From positions 434,001 to 498,000 of the forward strand of contig CAWBOK010000009.1 in the NCBI GenBank assembly GCA_963790415.1: a stretch of DNA of 64,000 nt, read 5' to 3'. A program made the position numbers and the translations under genes. Every line of letters begins with the position of its first letter. Position 1 is the first letter of the stretch. The stretch comes from JAJZQZ01 sp963790415. Its GTDB lineage: Bacteria; Actinomycetota; Thermoleophilia; RBG-16-64-13. Of this stretch, positions 19,351-29,600 are shown piece after piece. The notes under the pieces were generated by a model. It worked only from the letters and a program-made list of their open reading frames with translations. It searched no databases and had not been told where the DNA came from.

Positions 19351-19794
19351 CTACTCCTCTTCCAGATAGGCCTTCAGAGTGATCTCCACCCCGGCCAGCG
19401 CGTTCGATACCGGGCAGCCCGTCTTGGCGCCTTCCGCCGCCTTGAGGAACCCTCCCAGATCGATGCCGGGAACCCGTCCCCACACTTCGAGGTGGCTGGT
19501 GGTGACGCGGAGACCTGCCTCCACGGCGTCCAAGGTGACGTTGGCGCGCACCTTCAGGCGCGTCGGGGGCGTGCCCGCCTCGGTCAGCGCGTGCGACAAG
19601 GCCATGGAGTAGCAGGCAGAATGGGCCGCCGAGATCAACTCCTCCGGGCTGGTCTTGCCGTCTGAGCGCTCGGTCCGCGATGCCCACGTCACGGGGAACT
19701 CCGCCAGCGCCCCGCTAGCGACGCTCACCGTGCCGCCGCCGTGGGCCAGGTCACCTTCCCAGACGCACTCCGCTCTCCGTTCAGCCATGGCCAT
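19351..19794 (-). CDS. OsmC family peroxiredoxin
   Basis: OsmC/Ohr proteins reduce organic hydroperoxides with a Cys pair. The protein of about 147 residues has the N-terminal strand region AECVWEGDLAHGGG, TSPEELISAAHSACYSMAL with the peroxidatic Cys, and TGCPVSNAL with the second Cys. The ATG at 19794 is chosen because GAGGAGG lies about six bases upstream, and a second ATG two codons on is possible. It converges on the DUF1638 gene with about 96 bases between them in which I see no other feature. Confidence 0.92.
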   Translation of the reverse strand: MAMAERRAECVWEGDLAHGGGTVSVASGALAEFPVTWASRTERSDGKTSPEELISAAHSACYSMALSHALTEAGTPPTRLKVRANVTLDAVEAGLRVTTSHLEVWGRVPGIDLGGFLKAAEGAKTGCPVSNALAGVEITLKAYLEEE

Positions 19795-19890
19795 TATCTG
19801 CCTCCTCGGTTGCGCGGCCACCCTGTCGGCGGCCTTTCGATTCGTCGGTGATGTCGGGTGATACGTGTGATACCCACGGAGGGCACCGGT

Positions 19891-22824
19891 TCAAGCGCCT
19901 CCCGTGCTCGCGACCGGCACCTCGGGCAACACCCGGCGGAGAAAGCGGCCGGTATGACTGAGGCCGTCTGCCGCCACCTGCTCAGGCGTGCCCTCCGCCA
20001 GGAGCTCCCCTCCTGCCGCGCCGCCTTCCGGCCCCAGGTCGATGATCCAGTCCGCCGACTTGATCACGTCCAGGTTGTGCTCGATCACCAGCACGGTGTT
20101 GCCGGCGTCGACCAGACGCTGAAGCACTTCGAGCAGCTTGTCCACGTCGGCGAAGTGCAGGCCGGTGGTTGGCTCGTCGAGAATGTAGAGCGTGTTGCCG
20201 GTGGCCACCTTCGAGAGCTCCGTGGCCAACTTGACCCGCTGCGCCTCGCCGCCCGACAACGTCGTGGACGGTTGGCCCAGCTTGATGTAGTCGAGCCCCA
20301 CGTCGTGCAGGGTCTGCAGGCGCCGTTTGATCTTGGGCTGGTTCTCGAAGAACGGCACCGCCTCTTCCACGCTCATGTCGAGCACCTCGGCGATGTGCTT
20401 GCCCTTGAAGCGCACCTCCAGGGTCTCCCGGTCGTAGCGCTTGCCCCCGCACACCTCGCAGGGCACGTAGATGTCGGGCAGGAAGTGCATCTCGATCTTG
20501 AGGGTGCCGTCGCCCTTGCAGGCTTCGCAGCGTCCACCCTTGACGTTGAAGCTGAACCGCCCCGGCTTGTAGCCGCGCACCTTGCTCTCTTTGGTCTGCG
20601 AGAACAGCATGCGGATATGGTCGAACACCCCCGTGTACGTGGCCGGGTTCGAGCGGGGCGTGCGCCCGATGGGCGACTGGTCGATGTCGATCACCTTGTC
20701 GAGCTGAGCGATGCCGTCGATGCCTTCGTGCTCGCCGGGGCGCACCGTTACGCGGTTGACCAGGTTCGAGAGGCTCTTGTAGATGATCTCGTTCACGAGG
20801 GTGGACTTGCCCGAGCCCGAGACACCCGTGACGCAGGTGAAGGCGCCTGTGGGCACCCGTACATCCAGGTTCTTGAGGTTATGCTGGCGCGCTCCCCGCA
20901 CGATGAACGAGCCCCGGCCCAGGCGACGCGTCGCCGGCACCGCCACCGACCGGCGCCCGGAGAGGAACGCCCCGGTGACGCTGCGCGGTTCGTCGAGCAC
21001 GTCCTGCAACGATCCGCTCACCACCACTTCGCCGCCGTGTTCGCCCGCACCGGGCCCCATGTCGACGATGTGGTCGGCGATCAGCATGGTCTCCTCGTCG
21101 TGCTCCACCACGATCACCGTGTTGCCCAGGTCGCGCAGTCGCAGCAGGGTCTCGATCAGACGACGGTTGTCGCGCTGGTGCAGGCCGATGGAGGGCTCAT
21201 CGAGTATGTACAGCACGCCCATCAGACTCGAACCGATCTGAGTGGCCAGCCGGATGCGCTGCGCTTCGCCCCCCGACAAGGTCGCGGCCGTGCGGTGCAG
21301 GTTGAGATAGCCGACACCCACCGAGTCCAAGAACGAGAGCCGTTCCCTGATCTCCTTGAGCACCCGCCCGCCGATCAATCGCTCCCGATCGGGGAGTTGC
21401 ATCTCGGACAGGAAGCGCACCAACTCCGTCACCGACAGCAGGCTCATCTCGTGCAGGTTGAGGCCGCCGACCGTCACCGCCAGACTCTGCGGCCGCAGCC
21501 GGGCGCCCTTGCAGGCCGGGCACGGCACCTCCGACATGTACTCCTCGATCTTCTCGCGCATGTAGTCGGAGTCGGTCTCCCGGTAGCGCCGGTCCAGGTT
21601 CGGCACGATGCCTTCGAAGTTCGTCATGTAGCTGCGCTTGAAACCCCGGCGGTTGGTGTAGGAGACGTAGAGGCGCTCTCCCTTCGTGCCGAAGAGGAAT
21701 GCGTCCTGCACCTCCTTCGACAGCGACCGCCACGGGCAGTCCACGTCCAACTGGTACTTCTCGGCCAGGGCCTGGATGATCTGCTCGTAGTATTGCGACG
21801 ACGAGGTGCTCCACGGCAGCAGCACCCCTTCGGCGATGGAGCGTTCGGGATCGCCGACCACTAGCTGCGGATCGATCTCCCGCCGCGAGCCCAAGCCGCT
21901 GCAGGTCTCGCAGGCGCCGTGGGGCGAGTTGAAGGAGAAGATGCGCGGCGCCATCTCGGGCAGCGAGACGCCGTGCTCGGGACAGGCCAAGTTCTCGGAG
22001 AACATCAGGGTCGTACGGTCGTCACGGTCGTTGCCGTCGCGACCGGCGCCCCGGCCGCCGCTGTCAGTGTCGCCGCCCCGGCCGGTGTCGACGCCCCCCG
22101 CGCCGAACACGTCGACCTCGATTAGCCCGGCTCCCTCGCTCAGTGCGGTCTCCACCGAATCCGAGAGGCGTCGCCGAACACCTTCCTTCATGACCAGGCG
22201 GTCGACCACGATGCTGAGGTCGTGGCGCACGTTCTTGTCGAGGTCGGGCAGGTCCTCATCCATGGTGTACTGCAGCCCGTCGATCTCCACCCGGGTGAAG
22301 CCCTCCCTGCGCACATGCTCGAGCGAATCCTTGTGCCACCCCTTCTGTCCCCGCACCAGGGGAGCCCGGATGGCGAATTTGACGCCCATCTCGAAGCCGA
22401 GGATCTGATCGACGATCTGCTCCTTGGTCTGCCCCTCGATCGCCCGCCCGCAGATCCAGCAATGCGGATGGCCGATGCGCGCGTAGAGCAGGCGCAGGTA
22501 GTCGTGCACTTCGGTGACCGTGCCCACGGTGGAGCGTGGGTTGCGGGAGGTGGTCTTCTGATCGATGGAGATCGCCGGCGAGAGCCCCTCTATGGAGTCG
22601 ACGTCGGGCTTGTCCATCTGCCCCAGGAACTGCCGTGCGTACGACGAGAGACTCTCGACGTAGCGCCGCTGACCTTCGGCATAGATGGTATCGAAGGCGA
22701 GGCTCGATTTCCCCGAGCCCGACAAGCCGGTGATGACGATGAAACGGTCGCGCGGGAGCCTGAGGGAGATGTCCTTGAGGTTGTGCTCCCGGGCGCCGAG
22801 GATGACTATCTCGTTGGTGCCCAT
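19891..22824 (-). CDS. uvrA: Excinuclease ABC subunit A
   Basis: UvrA is the damage-sensing ATPase of nucleotide excision repair. The 977-residue protein has two ABC ATPase modules with P-loops GLSGSGKSSLAFDT and GVSGSGKSTLVNE and signature motifs LSGGEAQRIRLA and LSGGEAQRVKLA. Zinc-finger Cys pairs are in CWICGRAIEG, CETCSG, CPACKGAR and CEACKGDGTLK ... CEVCGGKRY. An Asp/Gly/Arg-rich low-complexity insert (about residues 235-262) sits before the LACPEHG finger and is not typical of the family. An extended -10 (TGT-TAGAAT) ends nine bases before the ATG. The roughly 300-base gap to the carbonic anhydrase gene holds both divergent promoters and nothing else I recognise. Confidence 0.97.
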   Translation of the reverse strand: MGTNEIVILGAREHNLKDISLRLPRDRFIVITGLSGSGKSSLAFDTIYAEGQRRYVESLSSYARQFLGQMDKPDVDSIEGLSPAISIDQKTTSRNPRSTVGTVTEVHDYLRLLYARIGHPHCWICGRAIEGQTKEQIVDQILGFEMGVKFAIRAPLVRGQKGWHKDSLEHVRREGFTRVEIDGLQYTMDEDLPDLDKNVRHDLSIVVDRLVMKEGVRRRLSDSVETALSEGAGLIEVDVFGAGGVDTGRGGDTDSGGRGAGRDGNDRDDRTTLMFSENLACPEHGVSLPEMAPRIFSFNSPHGACETCSGLGSRREIDPQLVVGDPERSIAEGVLLPWSTSSSQYYEQIIQALAEKYQLDVDCPWRSLSKEVQDAFLFGTKGERLYVSYTNRRGFKRSYMTNFEGIVPNLDRRYRETDSDYMREKIEEYMSEVPCPACKGARLRPQSLAVTVGGLNLHEMSLLSVTELVRFLSEMQLPDRERLIGGRVLKEIRERLSFLDSVGVGYLNLHRTAATLSGGEAQRIRLATQIGSSLMGVLYILDEPSIGLHQRDNRRLIETLLRLRDLGNTVIVVEHDEETMLIADHIVDMGPGAGEHGGEVVVSGSLQDVLDEPRSVTGAFLSGRRSVAVPATRRLGRGSFIVRGARQHNLKNLDVRVPTGAFTCVTGVSGSGKSTLVNEIIYKSLSNLVNRVTVRPGEHEGIDGIAQLDKVIDIDQSPIGRTPRSNPATYTGVFDHIRMLFSQTKESKVRGYKPGRFSFNVKGGRCEACKGDGTLKIEMHFLPDIYVPCEVCGGKRYDRETLEVRFKGKHIAEVLDMSVEEAVPFFENQPKIKRRLQTLHDVGLDYIKLGQPSTTLSGGEAQRVKLATELSKVATGNTLYILDEPTTGLHFADVDKLLEVLQRLVDAGNTVLVIEHNLDVIKSADWIIDLGPEGGAAGGELLAEGTPEQVAADGLSHTGRFLRRVLPEVPVASTGGA

Positions 22825-22833
22825 GAGAGAAGG

Positions 22834-22842
22834 ATTCTAACA
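22834..22842 (-). promoter_or_regulatory. Candidate extended -10 promoter of uvrA
   Basis: TGT-TAGAAT on the minus strand is nine bases from the uvrA ATG, giving a leaderless or near-leaderless transcript. No LexA box was identified. Confidence 0.5.
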
Positions 22843-23125
22843 CCGGGCGATGACGGAAGCTCGGCATGCGGACGAAGGGCGGGTGATCTCCGTGTCGGTA
22901 AGCCCGCCGAATCGTCCTCGATGGGCGACCGAGAGCCTGCCGGCGCCTTGTAGGCAGAGTCGGATGAACAGATCCAGTTTCCCACACCCGGCCTCCAAGA
23001 CGCTCGGCAACGGCCGGGATTCGCGGCCGCACCCTGCCAACACGCCGAGTCGCGCACGATTCATGCCGACGATCCACGAACACGGCATATACTTGTAGTG
23101 GCGCAAGGCGATCCAAGGAGGGATC

Positions 23126-23731
23126 ATGAACGCCGCGGCACAAGAGGCGCTGCGCAGGTTGATCGACGGTGCCAGTCGCCACGCAGCAGGCGGCTCGACC
23201 GAGCTTCTCGGTTCCACCTTGCCTTCGCGCGGCCCGCGGGATTCAACGCGCATCACCGCTGCCGTTCTGGCCTGTGCGGAGCCGGACACGTCACCGGAGG
23301 CCATCTTCGGCGAGGTCGCCGGCGGGCTCTTCGTCGTCCGTACCGCCGGCCACGTGCTCGATGACGCCACCCTCGGCAGCTTGGAGTTCGCCGTCGCCGA
23401 GATGGGTGTGCCCTTGGTAGTGGTCATTGGTCATGAGGGTTGCCGCGCCGTCGGGGCAGCCATCGCCAGGCCTGCCGCCACCGGTGATCTGGGCACCATC
23501 CTCGACGCCATCGAGCCCGCGGTGCTGCGGGCAAGGCACCACGGAGGGGCCTCACCCGGCGACCTCCTCGAAGAGGCGGTGACCGAGCACATCCGGGCGA
23601 CGGTCCGGGACCTCCACAGCAGCCGGATAATCCACCCCCACCTCGACCGGGGCGAGGTCTCACTCGTGGGCGCGAAGTACAGCGCCAGGACGCGGCGCCT
23701 AACCTGGCTGCCGGAGCCCGCCGAGGTCTGA
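23126..23731 (+). CDS. Divergent beta-carbonic anhydrase
   Basis: Beta-carbonic anhydrases hydrate CO2 using zinc held by Cys-His-Cys. The 201-residue protein keeps the ligands (Cys in VLACAEPD, His and Cys in VVIGHEGCRAV) and the core GLFVVRTAGHVLDD and GSLEFAVAEMGVPLV. The conserved Asp-Arg dyad of the C-x-D-x-R motif is altered to C-A-E-P-D, so the residues that gate the zinc-bound water are not standard. It may be a low-activity or repurposed enzyme. AAGGAGGG lies four bases before the ATG, and a TATACT at 23088-23093 is a plausible -10. It stands alone between uvrA and a two-component system. Confidence 0.82.
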   Translation: MNAAAQEALRRLIDGASRHAAGGSTELLGSTLPSRGPRDSTRITAAVLACAEPDTSPEAIFGEVAGGLFVVRTAGHVLDDATLGSLEFAVAEMGVPLVVVIGHEGCRAVGAAIARPAATGDLGTILDAIEPAVLRARHHGGASPGDLLEEAVTEHIRATVRDLHSSRIIHPHLDRGEVSLVGAKYSARTRRLTWLPEPAEV

Positions 23732-23824
23732 CGTTCCGACCTCCCGGCCGCTACGCTCGAGCCCCGGCACAAGACGGTCACAGACCAAGCGCCGCCGGTG
23801 AACTCGAGCCGCGATCCACGACGG

Positions 23825-25211
23825 TCACGAACCGAGGACCGAGGGGAAAGAAAGCGTCAGGGTCGTGCCCTCCCCGACGTGGCTCGTCAGCGCAAGACGC
23901 CCGCCCTGACCCTCCACCACAGCGCGGGCTATGGCCAGCCCCAGCCCGCTGTGCCGGCTTTCGTCGTCGTCGGCGGATGACGGTCCCTGATAGAAACGCT
24001 CGAAGACCCGCTCCAGTTCGGTGTCGGCTATCCCGGCGCCGGTGTCGCGCACGGATATCTCGACCGACCGCCGCTGACCACCGATTGGAGGCCTATCTCG
24101 CCCCCCGCCGGCGTGAAGCGCATCGCGTTGTCCAGAGCGATCACGATCACCTGGCGCACGCGGACAGGGTCCGCGACGATGGTTCCGTCTATGGGTCCAA
24201 CCACGAGCCTCACGGCGCGCACGTCGCACAGGCGACCGAAGCCGACAGCGATGTCCTGGGGCGGAGGAAGGCAGGCAGATCGATCGTGACTTTCGAGAAG
24301 ACGATATGACCCGAGTCGAGGCGGGAGAGCAGCACGAGGTCGTCGGTCAGCTTCGTAAGGTGATCGGTCTCATTGAGGATCTCGGCGAGAAGATCGTCGG
24401 TCTTCTTCAGATCGGCTCCGCCGTGGAGTTCTCGTCGCGCCACCTCGGCCGTGGCGCGGACCAACGTGATGGGCGTGCGCAGTTCGTGACCGGCGTTCGC
24501 GACCAACTCGCGTTGCTTCTCCCAGGCGATCCTCGCAGGCCGGATCGCGCGCCCCGAGAACCACCAGCTCACCCCGCCCACCAGGATCGCGGACGCGGCG
24601 CATAGAGCAAGGACACCGGTAAGCAGCTGGCTGAGGATGCGATCTTGGTCCGCGAGCCACCTGCCCACCTGGATGAAGGCGACCTCCGAAGCCGGGTCCG
24701 TCGCGGCGCCCCCTTCCGTAGCCGTGGTCGCGGCCGCGTAGGTCACGATGCGCACGTGAGACCCTTCGGAGTCGGTGATCGTGCGGATGTCGTTGCCGCG
24801 GACCCGCGCCCGATCGACGGCGTCCGCGGATTGGGGCGGGACATCTTGACCCGTCGCAAGCAGGGGACGGCCCTGCGGGTCGAGCCTGACCGTGTAGAGC
24901 GGCGCCAGCTCCGAGTTGGGCAGCTTGCGGGCCAGTCCGGGAGGAACGAACCGAGGCCCGCGTCCCGCCTCGTCGTCCGCCTCGTCTTCGTGGTCCGTCT
25001 CCCAAGCGCTCTTGGCACGCGCGAGTTCGGCAGGCAGGGAGCCGAACGTCGTCTGGAACTCCTCGGCCATGCGGAATCTGAGGGCCTCGTCGGTATTCGA
25101 CTCGAAGTAGTGCTTGAGCAACGCATACGATCCGAAACCCATAAGCACCGTGACGCACAGGGCCGCCACCGCGTAGGTGACCGTGAGCCTGACGCGGACC
25201 CCGTGCAGCAT
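23825..25211 (-). CDS. Sensor histidine kinase (two frameshifts)
   Basis: This is a membrane-bound histidine kinase that pairs with the response regulator immediately upstream. It has two transmembrane helices (about residues 11-34 and 194-217) enclosing an extracytoplasmic sensor domain with an acidic stretch (DHEDEADDEAGRG). The H-box follows (VANAGHELRTP, His242), then the N-box (IALDNAMRFTPAGG) and G-boxes (VRDTGAGI, HSGLGLAIARAVVEGQGG). The frame breaks near 24235 and near 24065, each a net -1 (or two +1 changes). Joined, it gives about 460 residues, a normal length. The ATG is six bases after the regulator stop. Confidence 0.87.
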
Positions 25212-25217
25212 CGCGCT

Positions 25218-25892
25218 TCAGTCACCCAGCCTGTATCCGACTCCCCATACCGTACGGATGGGGTCGGGCGCGCCGGCGCGCCGCACCTTGCTCCGCAGGC
25301 GCGACACGAACACATCGACCTGCGTAGAACGCACGACGTCGCTGTCGCCCCACACGTACTCGAGAATCTGCCTGCGCGAGAGACTCTGCCCCGGATGCCG
25401 CAGCAGGAACTCCATGATGCGCCACTCGGTGGGGGTGAGGTCCAAGCGCTGGTCACGGACCCGGGCGGTGCGGGCCCGGAGGTCGAGCACCACGGCGTCG
25501 AAACGCAACTCCCATGAGTCCTGGCCGCCGTCTTGGGAACGGCGACTCAGCGCCCGAAGGCGGGCGAGCAACTCATCGAAGGCGAAGGGTTTGGTGAGGT
25601 AGTCGTCGGCTCCGCTATCCAGTCCGGCCACACGATCCTCGACTTGGGTGCGCGCGGTGAGCATCAGCAAAGCGGTCGGCACTTTTTGATTCCGCAGTGC
25701 GCGACAGATGGCGGGACCATCGCGGCCCGGCAGCATCCAGTCGATGACGGCCACATCGTAGACGCCGCTGATGGCCTGCTCCAGTCCCACGACACCGTCG
25801 AACACCAGGTCGACGTCTATCTGCTCTGAGACCAGAACCTGCTCGATGAGCCGGGCGAGTTTCTTGTCGTCTTCCACCACCAGAACGCGCAT
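25218..25892 (-). CDS. OmpR/PhoB family response regulator
   Basis: The 224-residue protein has a receiver domain with the acidic pocket VVEDD, phosphoacceptor Asp51 in VIDWMLPG, and conserved Lys101 in YLTKPF. A C-terminal winged helix follows (LTPTEWRIMEFLLRHPGQ, VFVSRLRSKVRR, TVWGVGYRLG). It heads the two-component operon and is divergent from the secreted-protein gene at 26017, which is its most likely local target. A TAGTCT hexamer six bases before the ATG suggests a leaderless start. Confidence 0.96.
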   Translation of the reverse strand: MRVLVVEDDKKLARLIEQVLVSEQIDVDLVFDGVVGLEQAISGVYDVAVIDWMLPGRDGPAICRALRNQKVPTALLMLTARTQVEDRVAGLDSGADDYLTKPFAFDELLARLRALSRRSQDGGQDSWELRFDAVVLDLRARTARVRDQRLDLTPTEWRIMEFLLRHPGQSLSRRQILEYVWGDSDVVRSTQVDVFVSRLRSKVRRAGAPDPIRTVWGVGYRLGD

Positions 25893-25898
25893 GATTAC

Positions 25899-25904
25899 AG
25901 ACTA
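25899..25904 (-). promoter_or_regulatory. Candidate -10 of the response regulator gene
   Basis: TAGTCT on the minus strand is six bases from the ATG. A TTGACA lies 14 bases farther upstream, a short spacing, so the assignment is tentative. Confidence 0.35.
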
Positions 25905-25946
25905 TCTCATGCAATCATTGTCAAGAAGTTGCGAAACTGGTCGCCT

Positions 25947-25968
25947 CGCGACAAGCGAACCGCGACAA
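25947..25968 (+). promoter_or_regulatory. GCGA heptad direct repeats in the divergent intergenic region
   Basis: GCGACAA, GCGAACC and GCGACAA occur in tandem with a 7-base period between the response regulator and the secreted-protein gene, and another GCGAAAC lies 17 bases upstream. Direct repeats of this kind are typical of OmpR-family regulator sites, although the usual period is 10-11 bases. Binding by the adjacent regulator is inference. Confidence 0.35.
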
Positions 25969-26016
25969 CCACCCCCTAGACTGAGGGATACAGCCAGTCA
26001 ACAAGGAGGTGACAAC

Positions 26017-26484
26017 ATGCATTCTGGCAAACTTGAGCTCAAACGTGGGATGACCGTGACCGCAGCCATCACGATGGCTACGATCGGCTGCCTGCTGGGC
26101 CTGCTGGTCGGCTCGGCACTCGCGGCGGAGACCCCGGGCACGTGGACGGGCACCATCGGCGCCGGAGCCGAGGCGAACGAGTACACCCTCACCCTCGGTG
26201 ACGCTGCAGGCAACGTATGGCCGATGGAATTCGGCCCAGCGTGGTACAAGACCTACGCGTTCGCTGTCGGAGAGACGATCACGGTGACGGGCGAACTCGA
26301 CACGGGCCGTGACGGCACCAAGAAGGCCGAGATCGACGTGGCGTCCTACTCGGGCTACACCGGTGACACCAGTGTCACGCCGGCCTCCGGAACGATCCGC
26401 GAGGCCGGGGGCCCACCGCCGTGGGCGGGCGGCCCGAAGAATCACGACAAGGTTCGTGGCGATGCGCCGTGGCGGCACACCTGA
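26017..26484 (+). CDS. Secreted beta-barrel (OB-fold-like) protein of unknown function
   Basis: This is a 155-residue exported protein. A signal peptide (transmembrane segment about residues 12-35, cleavage after GSALA) is followed by alternating short beta-strand sequences (TWTGTIG, YTLTLGDAAG, ETITVTGELDTG, KAEIDVASY) reminiscent of small bacterial OB-fold proteins, and a Pro/Gly-rich tail. An almost ideal AAGGAGGTGA lies upstream of the ATG, so translation should be strong. A one-base shift near the stop would add an acidic tail (TPDDDGAPDLDD) ending at 26515. It is divergent from a two-component system and may be sensed or regulated by it. I do not recognise a named family. Confidence 0.7.
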   Translation: MHSGKLELKRGMTVTAAITMATIGCLLGLLVGSALAAETPGTWTGTIGAGAEANEYTLTLGDAAGNVWPMEFGPAWYKTYAFAVGETITVTGELDTGRDGTKKAEIDVASYSGYTGDTSVTPASGTIREAGGPPPWAGGPKNHDKVRGDAPWRHT

Positions 26485-26601
26485 CGACGACGGAGCACCC
26501 GATCTGGACGACTGACCCAAGAAGTCTGACCCCGGAAGTCTGATCCACGCGCCGACACCGGCCTGGTGACGGTTTGCACCTGACGACGACTCCGTCGCAA
26601 C

Positions 26602-26632
26602 AAGGGGCGGGGCCTATCGGCCCGCCCCCTTT
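26602..26632. terminator. Bidirectional intrinsic terminator
   Basis: A GC-rich hairpin (AAGGGGCGGGGCC, loop, GGCCCGCCCCCTTT; one-base bulge) lies between two convergent genes, the secreted protein and the sensor phosphatase. Short A and T runs on either side let it serve both strands. Confidence 0.7.
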
Positions 26633-26649
26633 GACACACCGACACACGC

Positions 26650-29600
26650 TCACAGCCACACGCTACCGCCGGCCAGAGGTCGCGGGCGGCGCTCGACTAT
26701 CTCTCCGCCTTCCCGAAAAGCCGTCGCCGCCCCACCCGCGGCTTCAGAATCGGGAAGACGCTCGAGCGCGAGGATCGCAAGATCGTCAGTAAGCTGCCCG
26801 CCCGTGAACTCGAGCGCCAGATTCAGCAGTCGGTCGGGGAGTTCGGGGGACGGGACTCCGCAGGCCTCCCCAAGCCAGTCCTTCAACCGTTGCTCGCCCA
26901 GGAGTTCGCGGCCTCTTCGCGCCTCGGTCAGTCCGTCGGTGTAGAGGACCAACTGGTCTCCCGGGCGCGAGGTCGACCCGCGCGTTGGTGTAATCGGCCT
27001 CCGGGAAGAGCCCGAGCACCGGTCCCCGATGCTCCAGAGCCAAGACCGCACCTTCCGCGGTCCTCACGAGCGCCGGGGGGTGCCCCGCGCTCGAGAAGGC
27101 CAGCGCCCCGGTCTCCATCTTCAGCGTACCGAAGAAGGCGGTGACGAACAGGTCGCCGGTGATGGATTGGAGCAGCAGGCGGTTGGTGTCCGCGAGCACT
27201 CGGGCAGGGGAGCCCCGGCGATGCGCATAGGCTTTGAGGGTGTTCTTGACCAACGCGGCAAGATCGGCTGCGGCGATGCCTCGGCCCGACACGTCCCCAA
27301 GGACGATGCCCAGGCGGCCGCGAGGCAGGGGGAAGAGGTCGTAGAAGTCGCCGCCCACATCGGTGAGTTCGGTGGCCGAGCGGTGCAGGTGGCCGAACGA
27401 CAATCCAGGCAGGTGCTCGGGAACCGACAGTAGGGCCTGCTGCAGGGTGTGGGCGATGGTGCGCTGTTCCTCGTACAGCCTGGCGTTCTCGAGCGAGAGG
27501 GCGATGGAGGTCGACAGTTTGCGGGCGAAGTCGACCTCGGCGGCCTCGAACCGTCGCGGACCGTCGGTCCAGATCAGCTGGAGCGAGCCCATCACGCGGT
27601 CGCGCACGACGAGGGGCACGGCCAACACGGCCTGCGAGCCGTAGCCAAGGATGGCGCTCGCGTCCACCCAGGCCTCGAGCCGGCTGTCCTCGATGGCGAG
27701 CACGTCGCCGGCACCTGCCATCGCATTCGCGACCGACGCCTGCTCGACGGTGAGGTGGAGGCCCCGCAGACGTTCGGGGAGCCCCAGTACCTCGCTGACC
27801 ACCCAGCCCCCCGGAGTGCGGAGTTCGAGGGCGGCGCGCGGACAGCCGAGGGCCTGCGAGCCCTCGGTCACCAGCCGGCGCAGCATCTCCTCGCGATCCA
27901 GGGTCGAGGTGAGACTCTCGTTCACCCGGTGAGCGCCTGGGCGAATGCGTTCGCCTCGCGCTCCCGCGGTCGGTGACCATGAGTTCCTCATTTTGCCTCG
28001 TCAGTTCTTCGTTGGCGGCGGCGAGTTCCTCGGTCAACACCTTCTGCGGTCCATCAGCCACCCGCGCTGCTCCTCGGCGAGCTTCTGGGCGGTGATCTCG
28101 CGGATGACACCGATGAAGCGCACGGCGCGGCGGTCTGCGCCCTCACCCACGAACTGCACCTGACCGTGCGAGGCGATCCAGTGCACCGACCCGTCGGGCC
28201 ACACCACCCTGAACTCCTGCATCGTAGGCTCCGCCGGCACGTCCCCGCCGCGGCGCGCTCCGAGCGCAGCGACCACCCTCCGATCGGTCGTCGGGATGGA
28301 TGCGCTGGCGACGGCCTCGTCGAAGTCGATCGGTCACCGTGCGGGATGCCCCACATGTCCCGAGCGCGCTCGTCCCAGAAGACGTCGCCGGTGTCCAGAC
28401 GGTAGTCCCAGGCGCCCATGTCGGCGGCGCGCAGGGCCATCTGTACGCGCTCCTCGCTCTCTCGCGCGCGCCGCTCGGCCTGGATGCGCTCGGTCATGTC
28501 GCGGTTGACGGCCACGGCGCCGGTCCACTTCCCGGCGGGTCGGTCAGCAGGGTCACCGCGCTCTGGACCCAGATGGACGAACCGTCCTTTCGGTGCTGCA
28601 CGATCTCGCCTGACCAGCGCCCGTCTCGCAGCAGTTCCTGCGGACGCGCTCGCGCTCGTCCTGCGAGCTCTCGGTGAGCAGGAACGTGCCGACGAGGCTT
28701 GCCCAGCACCTCCTCCTCCGACCACCCGTAGAGCCGTTCGGCGGCCCGGTTCCACGACCTGATGATGAACCGCTCGTCGGTGGCGATGATGGCGTCTGTG
28801 ACTTTCGCCAGCAACAGCCCCTGGCGGCGCACCTGCTGCTCGGCCAAGGTGCGCTCCGTGACGTCCAGCACCAGCGACAGGATCGACCGCAGTCGGCCCG
28901 ATTCGTCCACGAGCGACGAGTTGTACCACTCGCAGTAGATGACCGCGCCGTCCTTGCGGTAGTTGCGGTTCAGGAAGACCAGCGCGGGTTGGTGCCGGTC
29001 TCCAGCTTGCTCGAGACCTCGCGCACGAGTTCGGTGTCCTCCTCGTGATCCAGCGGAAGTCCTCCATGCGCTTGCCCAGGACCTCGTCCGCGCGCCAGCC
29101 GAAGATGCGCTCGGCTTCGCCCGACCACCGGATCAGCCGCATGTCGGGCCCCCACTCGATGACCGCCAGCGGGGAGTGATCGACGTGGAAACTCAAACGG
29201 TCGGAGAGCTCGCGGATCTCCTAGCGCGCCGTCTCTCGGTGATATCCATGGCCGCGACGAGGGCCCCGACAACGTCACCCGCTGCATCTTGCAGCGGCTC
29301 GATGTTGAACTCGAAGGTCCGAGATCGTCCATCGACCGATATCTGGCATTCGACACGGCAGCCGACCCCGGTCTGGAACCACCTCCCGCCGAGCCTCGAT
29401 CACCGGCTCGACGTCCGCCGACGGGAACACCTCGCACGTCGTCCTGCCTGCCAGTGGACGGCCTTGCAGGCTGGGTCGGGGTTCTCCACCCACAAGAATC
29501 GCTTCTCGCGATCGACGGCGTAGATGGTGATCCGGGCGTTGTTCAGGGCCAAACGCAGGCGCTCCTCGCTCTCTCGCAACGCCTGCACGGTCTGCATGTG

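Noticed and set aside
19858..21864. A 668-codon plus-strand open frame opposite uvrA
   Set aside because: It is the mirror frame of the conserved uvrA coding sequence in high-GC DNA, rich in His, Leu, Val and Asp with no domain.
26017..26515. A selenoprotein or recoding explanation for the acidic tail beyond the secreted-protein TGA
   Set aside because: The in-frame stop is not followed by a recognisable SECIS-like hairpin, and the acidic tail needs a frame shift rather than readthrough.
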